Shown here: piece after piece, positions 35,583 to 44,021 of the stretch
How the letters are laid out: each line of letters starts with the position of its first letter
How positions within the stretch are numbered: the stretch's first letter is position 1
NCBI GenBank assembly: GCA_003326205.1
Contig: LWTK01000011.1
Coordinates: 62,001 to 126,000, forward strand
Direction of reading: 5' to 3'
DNA length: 64,000 nucleotides
Source: Nostoc sp. ATCC 43529
GTDB lineage: Bacteria; Cyanobacteriota; Cyanobacteriia; Cyanobacteriales; Nostocaceae
Notes under the pieces: model-generated
Databases searched by the model: none
What the model saw: only the letters and a program-made list of their open reading frames with translations
What the model was told of the DNA's origin: nothing
Program-made: the position numbers and the translations under genes

Positions 35583-36023
35583 TTACTCAATACCAAATAA
35601 TACTTTTAATCCATCCCCAAAAAACACCATACCTTCATAGGGAATTTCTCTAGTTGCACCAATCCGAGAACACAAATCACCCACATGCAATTCCAACTTA
35701 TGATAATCCGGGTCAAAAATATATAACGATTCCCCCTCACTAACATTTTCCTTCCACTTTTTCACACCCAGAGCAATCAGGCGATCGCTATATTTTTGAA
35801 AGTCTTTTTCATGAACGCTAAAAGCAATATGAGTATATTCAACCGCAGGATTTGTCCGCGTGTTTGCATCTAAAGATAGGCACAACCACAAATTACCTGC
35901 GAGTAAATAAGCGCCTTTTTTCCATTTGGCGATCGCTTGACAACCAAGAATTTGGGTGTAAAACTCAAAAGACTTTTCCAAATCGGAAACTGACAAGGTA
36001 ATATGATTAATTCCTGTAATCAT
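35583..36023 (-). CDS. fosA-like: FosA-like fosfomycin-modifying VOC metalloenzyme
   Basis: A 146-residue vicinal-oxygen-chelate protein that aligns by eye to Pseudomonas FosA along its whole length. The metal ligands correspond to His7 (INH), His65 (YTHIAF) and Glu111 (KLELHV). The substrate-site Thr9, Trp46 (NLWLC), Tyr63, Lys91, Ser95, Tyr101 and Arg120 are all in place. FosA adds glutathione to the epoxide of the phosphonate antibiotic fosfomycin. Its ATG overlaps the phnI stop by four bases, so it is co-translated in the phn operon. It may defend against or help use phosphonate epoxides. Confidence 0.85.
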   Translation of the reverse strand: MITGINHITLSVSDLEKSFEFYTQILGCQAIAKWKKGAYLLAGNLWLCLSLDANTRTNPAVEYTHIAFSVHEKDFQKYSDRLIALGVKKWKENVSEGESLYIFDPDYHKLELHVGDLCSRIGATREIPYEGMVFFGDGLKVLFGIE

Positions 36024-37171
36024 TTCACTTCTTCCAAAACAAACTCAGTTTGATGATTTTCTGGAGTTAATTCAGGCGATGATTGAGTGTTTACCTGTTG
36101 TCGCATCTTTCGCACTAGATTTAACTCTGCTTGAAAATCAATGTAGTGAGGAAGCTTGAGATGCTGAACAAAACCCTGTGCTTCAACGTTGTCTGAGTGA
36201 GAAAGTACAAACTCGACATTTTGGGCTGGCCCTTGGACTGTTTCGCCCAATTCCTCAGCTCGCATTGCCCTATCTACCAACGCCATTGACATCGCTTTGC
36301 GTTCGTTATAACCAAAAGTCAGCCCATAGCCACGGGTGAACTGAGCAGGTAATTCTTTACTACCTTTAAACTGATTTACCATCTGCACTTCAGTAATAGT
36401 AATATCAGCGATCGCAACTTCAAATCCCAACTCTTCCGGGCAAATCACCACCTCCACTTCCCCCATCCGAATTTCCCCAGCAAAAGGATGATTTCTGCCA
36501 TAACCTCGCTGAGTCGAGTACGCCAAAGATAGTAAAAAACCCTCATCCGCACGCGCCAAATTCTGGAGTCTCGCATCCCTTTTGGCAGGAAAACTTAGGG
36601 CTTGACGCGTCAAATCGAAGGTTTGGGGAGATGAAGGGGATGAGGAAAAATAATTGTTTGCCTGCTCCCCCTGCATCAACTCTTCCCTATCTAAAGCATC
36701 AATCACGCGGGGAACTGGTTCAGTAATTGCCTCTGCTTCTGCCGGTGGAGGAACTTCTGACTCTGCCATCAACTTAAAGTCCAGCAGGCGATGGATATAG
36801 TCAAAGGTGGGGCCTAAGTTCTGCCCCCCTGGAACATCCTTAAAAATCGAGGAAATTCGCCGCTGTATTTGCATTTTGCTGGTGTCTAGTGGCTGGCTGT
36901 AATACAAGCGTGGCAATGTTGTGCGATACGCTCGTAACAAGAAAATCGCCTCGACTAAATCGCCCCAGGATTGTTTAATGGCGAGGGCTGCTAACTCTCG
37001 GTCATATAAACTACCTTCACACATCACCCGCTCAACAGCTAAAGTCAGCTGTTGTTCAATCTGGTCTAGCGTCAGTTCAGGGATAGCAGGATCGCCCCTG
37101 CGTCTGTTCTTAAGCAGCGTTTCTGCATTCTCAATTGCCTGTTCGCCACCTTTGACTGCAACATACGGCAT
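36020..37171 (-). CDS. phnI: PhnI: C-P lyase core subunit
   Basis: A 383-residue protein. The N-terminus MPYVAVKGGEQAIENAE and the central TFDYIHRLLDFKLMAE and QLELFRAKRDARLQNLARADEG-like region (ALSFPAKRDARLQNLARADE) are typical of PhnI. The end has YGLTFGYNERKAMSMALVDRA and DFQAELNLVRKMR. PhnI is part of the PhnG2H2I2J2 core and transfers the phosphonate to ribose. It overlaps the FosA-like gene by four bases. Confidence 0.94.
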   Translation of the reverse strand: MPYVAVKGGEQAIENAETLLKNRRRGDPAIPELTLDQIEQQLTLAVERVMCEGSLYDRELAALAIKQSWGDLVEAIFLLRAYRTTLPRLYYSQPLDTSKMQIQRRISSIFKDVPGGQNLGPTFDYIHRLLDFKLMAESEVPPPAEAEAITEPVPRVIDALDREELMQGEQANNYFSSSPSSPQTFDLTRQALSFPAKRDARLQNLARADEGFLLSLAYSTQRGYGRNHPFAGEIRMGEVEVVICPEELGFEVAIADITITEVQMVNQFKGSKELPAQFTRGYGLTFGYNERKAMSMALVDRAMRAEELGETVQGPAQNVEFVLSHSDNVEAQGFVQHLKLPHYIDFQAELNLVRKMRQQVNTQSSPELTPENHQTEFVLEEVK

Positions 37172-37198
37172 GAATTTTCACCTTTTTCAATTGTTAAT

Positions 37199-37651
37199 TT
37201 AGGAACTTTGCTGTACTACGCACTTAAAACTCCAGCCATGCTGCTCGAATCCCAGTGCTTGATAGAATTGGTGAGCGCCATGCCGTTTCAAATTTGAAGA
37301 CAGCGTGACTTTATAACAACCCGCTTCTGCACTCAACTTGAGCGCAGCTTTCATCATCAAACTGCCAATTCCTTGACCGCGAACTCTTGGAATAACAGTC
37401 ACCGCATCTAAAACTGCAAATTTGTGATAACCTCGATGCATCATTGTGGGAACATAAAGCAGGCTAAAAGTACCTACAGGTTCTTGATTCTGGAAGGTAA
37501 GATAAATCTGATAGTTTGGAACCTGTGCGATCGCATTCCAAATTTCTGCTGCACTATTCATCGGTAACGGTGAATCACCATCCATCTGTGCATAAAGCTC
37601 AACCAGCAACGGCAGATCCTCGCAACTCGCAACGCGGATATCAAGACTCAT
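37199..37651 (-). CDS. GNAT acetyltransferase in the phn operon (PhnO-like role)
   Basis: A 150-residue acetyltransferase starting at the ATG 37651, which lies inside the last codons of phnH. The acetyl-CoA site appears as VIPRVRGQGIGSLMMKAAL, and the domain ends YQALGFEQHGWSFKCVV. Acetylation of aminoalkylphosphonates by PhnO aids their use in E. coli; a similar job is inferred from position because it lies between phnH and phnI. The substrate cannot be read from sequence. Confidence 0.8.
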   Translation of the reverse strand: MSLDIRVASCEDLPLLVELYAQMDGDSPLPMNSAAEIWNAIAQVPNYQIYLTFQNQEPVGTFSLLYVPTMMHRGYHKFAVLDAVTVIPRVRGQGIGSLMMKAALKLSAEAGCYKVTLSSNLKRHGAHQFYQALGFEQHGWSFKCVVQQSS

Positions 37652-38240
37652 AAAAAACCTCAGATTTTGCCGTGCGAGGTAGCCCCATAACTGCATTTTC
37701 TGTAAATAAAAATACATCTACACCCTGAGGATAAGCTTGGTGATTCTTCACCCAGAAATCCCAAAAATAGGCAGGGAGATTAGGCGCAATTTTTTTCTGA
37801 TGCAAAATTCCTGGTCCTGTCAGCACCACAGGTTCTCCTCGTTCCCAACTTGCAACTTGTATCAGTAGCGTTGTCGAAGCTTCCGGTTGTTCTGCTGTAC
37901 CCCAGTTAAAATCAGATAATTCTGGCAATGCTGCCACATCTTGAATCAGCGCAAAGTCAGCCTCCCCAGGTTGCTGCGTAAAGCGACAACCAGTGTGAAA
38001 CACTAACCAATCCCTGACCACAGAAGCAAAACTCGGTTGAACCCAAACCCGAACATCCAAATCCAGTAACATCAGACAAGCTGCTGCACAAGCAGCCGTT
38101 AAACCTAAAGGCACAGTCATATTAGCAGTTACCACGCATGGTGTCCCCGGTCGCGCATTCGCATCAAGTAGCGATCGAAATGTCCGCTGGGCATCATGAA
38201 CCGAATCCTCAAAACCTGGTAAATAGGTAAGTTTAGTCAT
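37641..38240 (-). CDS. phnH: PhnH: C-P lyase core subunit
   Basis: A 199-residue protein. LPGFEDSVHDAQRTFRSLLD and RPGT at the N-terminus, the TTLLIQVASWERGEPVVLTGPG segment and PQGVDVFLFTENAVMGLPRT are PhnH signatures. It is a structural subunit of the PhnGHIJ core. Its 3' end overlaps the following acetyltransferase by 11 bases. Confidence 0.92.
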   Translation of the reverse strand: MTKLTYLPGFEDSVHDAQRTFRSLLDANARPGTPCVVTANMTVPLGLTAACAAACLMLLDLDVRVWVQPSFASVVRDWLVFHTGCRFTQQPGEADFALIQDVAALPELSDFNWGTAEQPEASTTLLIQVASWERGEPVVLTGPGILHQKKIAPNLPAYFWDFWVKNHQAYPQGVDVFLFTENAVMGLPRTAKSEVFYES

Positions 38241-38426
38241 TAGTCATTAGTCATTGGTCATTAGTCATTAGTCATTAGTCATTGGTCATTAGTCATTAGT
38301 CATTAGTCATTGGTCATTAGTCATTGGTCATTAGTCATTGGTCATTAGTCATTAGTCATTGGTCATTGGGCATTGGGAGCAGAGGGGGAAGTATAAATTC
38401 TCTTTCCCCCCACACTCCCCATCTCC
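38241..38426. repeat. Heptameric tandem repeat in the phnG-phnH gap (tcattag/tcattgg)
   Basis: About 18 copies of the tcattag/tcattgg heptamer (about 38238-38370), then a C-rich tract. It separates phnG from phnH inside the operon. Confidence 0.85.
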
Positions 38427-38885
38427 TCACCCTTCCCCCCTCACCATCGTGAAAAAGTTAACCTTGGTGGCGGCGGTTTGGCGTTGTTTGAGTTCTTGTT
38501 GCTCTCGGCTTATTGTTTGCAGGGGTTGAATTACCTCAGCTTGAATTCGATCGCACCATTGCTCACTTTGCAATAAGGCATCACAGAAAGCAGCTAGTTC
38601 TGCATGACGGTGCGATCGCCCTGCGATATATCCAAAACCGGCAATCGTCTCTTGTAATTGGCTCTCTAGCTGCACTACACAGCGAGTCATGGTTATTTCT
38701 CCTAAGTTAAATGGCTCTCCTGTACCCCCAGCACGTCCCCGAACCATTGCTAGACCAATCTCTGGAGAGCGTAAAAAGCTATAACTCGGCAATGTACCTA
38801 ATTTATTCACCAGTTCCTCTAGGTGCTTGAGTTCAGCTTTAGCTAATGTATTCATCCATGTTTGTCGCTGCTGTGTGGTAGCCAT
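38427..38885 (-). CDS. phnG: PhnG: C-P lyase core subunit
   Basis: A 152-residue protein. SFLRSPEIGLAMVRGRAGG and TGEPFNLGEITMTRCVVQL are the signature of PhnG, and the helical C-terminal part follows. It is the first gene of the minus-strand core run and reads away from the divergent regulator phnF. With PhnH and PhnI it makes the ribose-1-phosphonate. Confidence 0.93.
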   Translation of the reverse strand: MATTQQRQTWMNTLAKAELKHLEELVNKLGTLPSYSFLRSPEIGLAMVRGRAGGTGEPFNLGEITMTRCVVQLESQLQETIAGFGYIAGRSHRHAELAAFCDALLQSEQWCDRIQAEVIQPLQTISREQQELKQRQTAATKVNFFTMVRGEG

Positions 38886-39097
38886 AGCTCATACCATTTG
38901 GGATTTTGAGGTTTACATTTGGGATTGTCAAAATACTTAGCCAATAACCTTTTCGACAATTAATTGACAATTAAACTGTCGGACTATTTTTCTGATTGAT
39001 AAGTATGCGAATATACGAATTCGAGGCTACCAAATTTTCAATTCTGAATTCTGGTTCCTGACTTGTAGATTCTTTTTTGTTAAACTATTCTTAATTT

Positions 39098-39113
39098 ATC
39101 TAGACATCTAGAT
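39098..39113. promoter_or_regulatory. Candidate PhnF (GntR/HutC) operator
   Basis: A perfect inverted repeat atctaga-ca-tctagat, 57 bases before the phnF ATG in the gap shared with phnG. GntR/HutC regulators bind short palindromes with a GTnTAnAC-like core; the TCTAGA halves fit loosely. Regulation of both directions from this site is inferred. Confidence 0.45.
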
Positions 39114-39170
39114 GAAAATAGACTAGCGCAATTTTAGTTACTTGACAATCTAAATATTAATAATTGATAT

Positions 39171-39911
39171 ATGAACCATGAAGTGATGCCAATTTACGCC
39201 CAAATTGCTGCTGAGTTGCGACAAAACATCCACCAGGAGGTTTACCAAATTGGAGATCGATTACCAACAGAAACTCAGTTAGCAGAACAATTTGCTGTCA
39301 ATCGTCATACAATAAGGCAAGCGATCGCATTGCTAAAAAATGAGGGATTGCTACGAGTTGACCGGGGACGCGGCACTTTTGTGGCAGCTAAAACTATCCG
39401 CTATCCCATTGGTAAACGGGTTCGTTACAATCAAACCTTGAAAGCACAGGGTTGGCAAGCTAGGTTTCAACTACTCCGCACCTCGGAAATCACCGCAGAT
39501 ATTACTGTCGCCAAAGCATTGGAGATTAATTTTGGTGAACCTGTGGCTTTAATTGAACGTTTGGGTTTAGCAGATGAAGAACCAATTAGTGTCGGTACAG
39601 GATATTTTCCTCTGAAACGATTTCCAGATTTGCTAAAGCCGAAAAACATCGAGATTTTACGAGAAAAACAATCAATTTCTCAGTTTTTACAGCAGGTATA
39701 TGGATGCGATCATATACGTCGCAGTACTTGTGTTTCGGCGCGTCTAGTTCAGCCTCGTGATGCACAGTGGTTAGCACTTGGACTCAATCAACCTATTCTT
39801 TTGGCAGAATCAGTGAATGTCGATCAAATGGGTAATGTCATTGAGTATGGCGTGACTAGATTACGGGGCGATCGCATGGAATTATTTTTTGAAAATGACT
39901 TAACAAAATAA
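39171..39911 (+). CDS. phnF: PhnF: GntR/HutC-family transcriptional regulator
   Basis: A 246-residue protein with an N-terminal winged helix (LPTETQLAEQFAVNRHTIRQAIALLKNEG, then RGRGTFV) and a C-terminal UTRA ligand domain starting near residue 90, with VALIERLGLADEEPISV and YGVTRLRGDRMELF. It is divergent from phnG and separated from it by about 285 bases, so it is likely to control the phn genes and perhaps itself. The ligand is presumably a phosphonate or phosphate ester. Confidence 0.92.
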   Translation: MNHEVMPIYAQIAAELRQNIHQEVYQIGDRLPTETQLAEQFAVNRHTIRQAIALLKNEGLLRVDRGRGTFVAAKTIRYPIGKRVRYNQTLKAQGWQARFQLLRTSEITADITVAKALEINFGEPVALIERLGLADEEPISVGTGYFPLKRFPDLLKPKNIEILREKQSISQFLQQVYGCDHIRRSTCVSARLVQPRDAQWLALGLNQPILLAESVNVDQMGNVIEYGVTRLRGDRMELFFENDLTK

Positions 39912-40094
39912 TTATTCTAAATTGTAAATATACAAATATTTAAATTATATTTTTGTGAACCTCAGCAAAGGTGTGTTTAGCTTTGATAATAATGGCAGAA
40001 AGTTTCACCTTGAAAAATTAATATTAAATAAAATAAAATATTCTGCTTTCATATAACTTACTATAAATTAACTGGGGATTGGAGATTAAATCAA

Positions 40095-40559
40095 ATGGCG
40101 AAAGAAATAGAACGCAAATATTTAGTGATTGGGGATGATTGGAGAAGTTTAGCTGAAGGTAGTGTCTATCGCCAGGGATACATTCCCACACAAGATAAAG
40201 TAACTGTACGTGTACGTATCATAGGAGAAAAAGGTTATTTAACAATAAAAGGCCCTACTGTTCAATATTCGAGATTAGAGTTTGAGTATCCTATTCCTAT
40301 TCAAGATGCTCAAGAAATGCTTGAAACATTGTGCCAGCGTCCATTTATAGAAAAAATTAGATATAAGATAGAATCAGGCGGTTTGATTTGGGAAATAGAT
40401 GAGTTTGAGGGTGTTAACAAAGGATTAATCTTAGCAGAAGTTGAACTCAGCGACGAAAATCAACAAATTGAACTACCAAGCTGGATTGGAGAAGAAGTTT
40501 CTCACGATTCGAGATATTACAATAGCAATTTAGTAAAACATCCTTTTTCAGAATGGTAA
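40095..40559 (+). CDS. CYTH-domain triphosphatase-like protein
   Basis: A 154-residue CYTH protein. The N-terminal EIERKYLV is the metal and triphosphate ExExK motif, and VRVRIIG, YLTIKGP, RLEFEYPI, KIRYKIESGG, WEIDEF and LILAEVELS are the alternating strands of the triphosphate tunnel. Short CYTH proteins in bacteria often hydrolyse inorganic triphosphate. It lies between phnF and the phnCDE transporter and may follow phnF in transcription; a role in triphosphate chemistry is suggested by context only. Confidence 0.85.
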   Translation: MAKEIERKYLVIGDDWRSLAEGSVYRQGYIPTQDKVTVRVRIIGEKGYLTIKGPTVQYSRLEFEYPIPIQDAQEMLETLCQRPFIEKIRYKIESGGLIWEIDEFEGVNKGLILAEVELSDENQQIELPSWIGEEVSHDSRYYNSNLVKHPFSEW

Positions 40560-40578
40560 TTGTTGATGGTTGATTGTT

Positions 40579-40599
40579 GACTGTTAACAGTTAACAGTC
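40579..40599. terminator. Palindromic hairpin gactgttaac-a-gttaacagtc
   Basis: A perfect 10-bp stem with one central base, 19 bases after the CYTH stop and between convergent genes. It could end transcription of the CYTH gene, though the strong T run is not immediate (a run appears near 40615). Confidence 0.5.
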
Positions 40600-40703
40600 A
40601 AAGCTTTAAAAAAGTATTTTTCATACCATCCCTTTTAGCTAGGGATGAGATGAAAGATGCTTTTTTATATATAAAGCCTGAATTCTGAATTCTGAATTCT
40701 AAT

Positions 40704-41588
40704 TCAAACTAGCCAAGCTCTGACTTTTGACGAGAGAAAATCAATAATACCTGTAGCAAGAACTAAAATAATCAAAATTGCACAGACTTTTTGGTATTCA
40801 AAAGCTCCAAAACTCTGATATAAAGAAACACCGATTCCACCTGCGCCAACAATTCCTAATACAGAAGCAGAACGTACATTTGATTCAAAGCGATAGAGAG
40901 TAAAAGAAGTCCATAAAGGTAATACTTGGGGAAGTACGCCAAAGATAATTTCTAGAATCTGATTAGCGCCAGTGGCTCGAATTCCTTCTACAGGGCCGGG
41001 ATCGATCGCTTCGACTGCTTCAGAAAATAGCTTTCCAAGTGTACCGGCGGTGTGAACAAATAATGCCAATACACCAGCAAACGGCCCCAAGCCTACGGCT
41101 ACTACAAATATGAGTGCAAAAACAATTTCGTTAATGGCACGCATGGCATCTAAAAGTCGGCGTGTTGATTGTACAATCCAAGGCGGACACATATTATTAG
41201 ATGCCAAAATAGACAAAGGAACTGCGGCGATCGCAGCCATCAATGTCCCCCAAATTCCCATCGATATAGTAATAATAGTTTCCGAAAGATAATATTTCCA
41301 ATCACTAAAATCTGGCGGAAAATATGAATGGATATACTCCACCATATTGTTCCTGCTTTGGAACAGTAATGGAAAATTAATTTCACCCTGAATATAAGAA
41401 AAAATTAGAGTAGCCACAACAGCCAAGAAAAAAAGAAGCCTATTATTAGTAACAAGTTTTGCTTCTCGCTTTAACATTGCTATTACTTCAGGTGATGTAT
41501 TAGCAATGATTTGATTATTTTTTTCTACTTTTTTTATGTCTTTCACTATAATTTTCGTGACTGCGCTACGTACAGCTAATTTCAACAA
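40704..41588 (-). CDS. phnE: PhnE: phosphonate ABC transporter permease
   Basis: An open frame of 294 codons with TTG at 41588; the ATG at 41477 would give about 257 residues, the usual PhnE length, so the true start is uncertain. Hydrophobic segments include LLFFLAVVATLIFSYI and IVFALIFVVAVGLGPFAGVL. The permease EAA-like loop is EAIDPGPVEGIRATGANQILEIIFGVLP, and SVLGIVGAGGIG follows. It forms the membrane channel of the phosphonate importer and is the last gene of the phnC-phnD-phnE unit. Confidence 0.92.
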   Translation of the reverse strand: MLKLAVRSAVTKIIVKDIKKVEKNNQIIANTSPEVIAMLKREAKLVTNNRLLFFLAVVATLIFSYIQGEINFPLLFQSRNNMVEYIHSYFPPDFSDWKYYLSETIITISMGIWGTLMAAIAAVPLSILASNNMCPPWIVQSTRRLLDAMRAINEIVFALIFVVAVGLGPFAGVLALFVHTAGTLGKLFSEAVEAIDPGPVEGIRATGANQILEIIFGVLPQVLPLWTSFTLYRFESNVRSASVLGIVGAGGIGVSLYQSFGAFEYQKVCAILIILVLATGIIDFLSSKVRAWLV

Positions 41589-41836
41589 GCCTGAAGTAGA
41601 AGTTAGTAAGTCGGTGAGAAAAATTCAATATATATGAAGAAATATAAATTGTCTGTAGGGTGTGTTATGCCGTAGGCTAACGCACTGTGAATTCTTGGTG
41701 ATGCGGCGCTTGGCGACAACACACCCTACATTTAAATTTATTAACATACCTTGAAATATTAGCGCCGACTTACTTTATCCAACCCAAGCACAGAGGCTAT
41801 TTTACTTCTGAATTCTGAATTCTGAATTCTGCTGTA
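41589..41836. repeat. phnD-phnE gap with an inverted-end repeat and gaattctg units
   Basis: The gap holds the short element described at 41654-41730 and, near its right end, three gaattctg units. Confidence 0.6.
41654..41730. mobile_element. MITE-like repeat with 13-bp inverted ends
   Basis: tgtagggtgtgtt at the left matches aacacaccctaca at the right exactly. The 77-bp core includes ctaacgcac, a motif also seen in the hairpin at 57663-57691. There is no coding potential. It lies in the gap between phnE and phnD. Confidence 0.6.
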
Positions 41837-42847
41837 TCATTTGCTCTGAATTTCCTTGAGTTGCTGACTGAGTTGTGCTAACTTTTGTTTTTTATCTTGT
41901 TCGCTCAGATTTGCTTGAGATTGTGTTTCTTCTATTTCCTTAGCAATTTCCAATTCTCGAATTGTATTCCAAATTTTATCTTCAGCTGGAGCAAAACCAG
42001 CAATTTTAAAAAGTTCTAGAAGTTTCTGGTCTTTATAATTGTAAAAGAAATTTTGAAATTTTTTCTTGATGTCTGCTGGTAAATCCTGGCGATAGGCAAT
42101 GGGATCGCTGGGAATCACGGGAGATTTCCAGATAATTTCAATTTTCTTTCTTGCTTGTGGATTCGTTTTTTCTAATCGGTCTAGACCCTCGTTACTAACA
42201 GTAGCAATATCTACTTTGTTATTAGCAACAGCTAGGGCACATGCTTCATGATTACCAGCAAAAATTAAACGTTTGAAGGCTTTTTTCGGATCGATATTGT
42301 TTTTTGTAAAAATATAATAACTTGGTACTAGGAAGCCCGAAGTAGAATTAGGATCGTTGAAAGCAAAGGTAAGTTTGGCAGCATTTTTAACTACATATTT
42401 ATCGCCACCTTCTGCCTTAGCTTCAGCAGCAATGGCATTATCTTTATTGATAATCAGGTGTGAGTAATAGCCTTTTGTACCATCTTCATCGATAACCTGA
42501 GCAAATGCTTCAGCATTAGCGATTTTTACAGCTTGAATATATGATTTACCACCTAACCAAGCCACTTGTACTTTTCCAAATCGCATGGCTTCTATCACTG
42601 CTGCATATTGGGTGACATAAAATGGTTTGATGGGAATACCAATTTCTTTGGACATTGCAGCAGCAAAAGGTTCCCAAATAGGCTTTTGATTTACCTGAGA
42701 TTCTGTCGAAAGAACGCCAAAATTAATTTCTTTGATATTATTTGCAGCATCTGAACTAGAACTAGAGGTGCAGGCTGATAGTATCTTTGCAGTTCCTAAG
42801 GTTAGGGTAAACAAAGAAGCTTGTTGAATAAATAATCGTCTGTTCAT
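41837..42847 (-). CDS. phnD: PhnD: phosphonate-binding lipoprotein
   Basis: A 336-residue periplasmic substrate-binding protein. The N-terminus has a signal with lipobox LSAC. NFGVLSTESQVNQKPIWEPF, KPFYVTQYAAVIEAMRFGKVQVAWLGG, and GYYSHLIINKDN are typical of PhnD/PhoX-type binding proteins for phosphonate. DPNSTSGFLVPSYYIF supplies the binding loop. GAGGGA lies about ten bases before the ATG. It is in the phnC-phnD-phnE order. Confidence 0.92.
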   Translation of the reverse strand: MNRRLFIQQASLFTLTLGTAKILSACTSSSSSDAANNIKEINFGVLSTESQVNQKPIWEPFAAAMSKEIGIPIKPFYVTQYAAVIEAMRFGKVQVAWLGGKSYIQAVKIANAEAFAQVIDEDGTKGYYSHLIINKDNAIAAEAKAEGGDKYVVKNAAKLTFAFNDPNSTSGFLVPSYYIFTKNNIDPKKAFKRLIFAGNHEACALAVANNKVDIATVSNEGLDRLEKTNPQARKKIEIIWKSPVIPSDPIAYRQDLPADIKKKFQNFFYNYKDQKLLELFKIAGFAPAEDKIWNTIRELEIAKEIEETQSQANLSEQDKKQKLAQLSQQLKEIQSK

Positions 42848-42932
42848 AGATGAATCCCTCGTTAATGTTAAACTCTTGATGTTTTTTGAAATAGCTATTA
42901 CGCTGCAAAAGTCGAATATTTAGCAAAATTTA

Positions 42933-43718
42933 TTATGCGATAAATTCTCCATGCCCTTTGAGAACAAGTTCTTCTGCTGCTGTACCATAAAGTTCGTTGA
43001 GCATGTCATCATTTAGTTTGCCGATCGCACCATCAAACATCACTTCTCCATCTCTCAAGGCGATCGCTCGGTTGAAATACCTACGCACCATTTGAATTTG
43101 ATGTAAGGAAGCGACTACTGTGATTTTGCTTTCTCGATTTAGTTCGATGAGCAATTCCATGACTTTTCGAGCAGATTCAGGATCGAGGGAAGCAATGGGT
43201 TCATCTGCAAGGATGATTTTTGCTCCCTGAACGAGACAACGAGCGATCGCTACTCGTTGTTGTTGTCCTCCAGAAAGCAAAGAAGCTCTTTTATAAGCAT
43301 GTTCCAGAATACCAACTCTTTCCAATGCACTAAGAGCTTGAATTTTTTCTGCTTTAGTAAACAAATGTAATGCCGAACGAACCACAGGCGATCGCGCTAA
43401 ATTACCAACCAGAACATTTTCAATAACCGTTAGCCTATTTACCAAATTGAATTGCTGAAAAATATATCCTATCTGACTTCGTAAAATCCTAATTTTTGAA
43501 TGCAATTTACCTTTGCTTTGCAAAGCAATTCCAAAAATAAAAACCGTTCCTCTATCTCCAATCTGTAAGCCATTTATATGCCGCAACAGTGTAGACTTTC
43601 CTGAACCAGAAGCACCTACAAGCGCGACCATTTCTCCATCATCAATCGCGCATGAAACATTTTTCAGTGCTGGCTTACCCTTAAAGCTTTTTGACAGATT
43701 ACTTACTTCTATAGCCAC
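42933..43718 (-). CDS. phnC: PhnC: phosphonate ABC transporter ATP-binding protein
   Basis: A 261-residue ABC ATPase with Walker A GASGSGKST, Q-loop YIFQQFNLV, signature LSGGQQQR and Walker B IILADEPIASLD. The start is GTG at 43718. It powers uptake by PhnD and PhnE. A candidate Pho box lies about 54-72 bases upstream. Confidence 0.93.
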   Translation of the reverse strand: MAIEVSNLSKSFKGKPALKNVSCAIDDGEMVALVGASGSGKSTLLRHINGLQIGDRGTVFIFGIALQSKGKLHSKIRILRSQIGYIFQQFNLVNRLTVIENVLVGNLARSPVVRSALHLFTKAEKIQALSALERVGILEHAYKRASLLSGGQQQRVAIARCLVQGAKIILADEPIASLDPESARKVMELLIELNRESKITVVASLHQIQMVRRYFNRAIALRDGEVMFDGAIGKLNDDMLNELYGTAAEELVLKGHGEFIA

Positions 43719-43771
43719 TGTGGTTGCGATTATTTAATATTTTTATGACTTTAATTAAGAGTAGAGTTACT

Positions 43772-43790
43772 TGGTTAAGAGAACCTTAAG
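43772..43790 (-). promoter_or_regulatory. Candidate Pho box upstream of phnC
   Basis: Read on the minus strand, cttaaggt and cttaacca are 8-bp blocks separated by exactly three bases, the spacing of the cyanobacterial SphR/PhoB Pho box (CTTAACCT repeats at 11-bp intervals). A third, poorly matched block follows. It suggests phosphate-starvation control of the transporter genes. Matching was by eye. Confidence 0.5.
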
Positions 43791-44021
43791 GTATGTATAA
43801 GAAAAAATAAATGACTTTTAAATTACTTGGGAAAAAATCTACTTTCTATTTTCTAATTTTGTAGGCTAAGTCCGCGGACTGTTTTATGCACTTTATTTAA
43901 ATACGATCTGATCCAATTCATTATTTTTATATTCACAGAATATACTAAATTTTTAATAAATTTTGGTGAATTTTGAATTGGTATAAACTGCTGTTTTGAT
44001 AAAAATCAGGTGATGCAAAAC

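Noticed and set aside
38239..38370. CRISPR array
   Set aside because: The units are 7-bp tandem repeats without spacers; no cas genes occur in the window.
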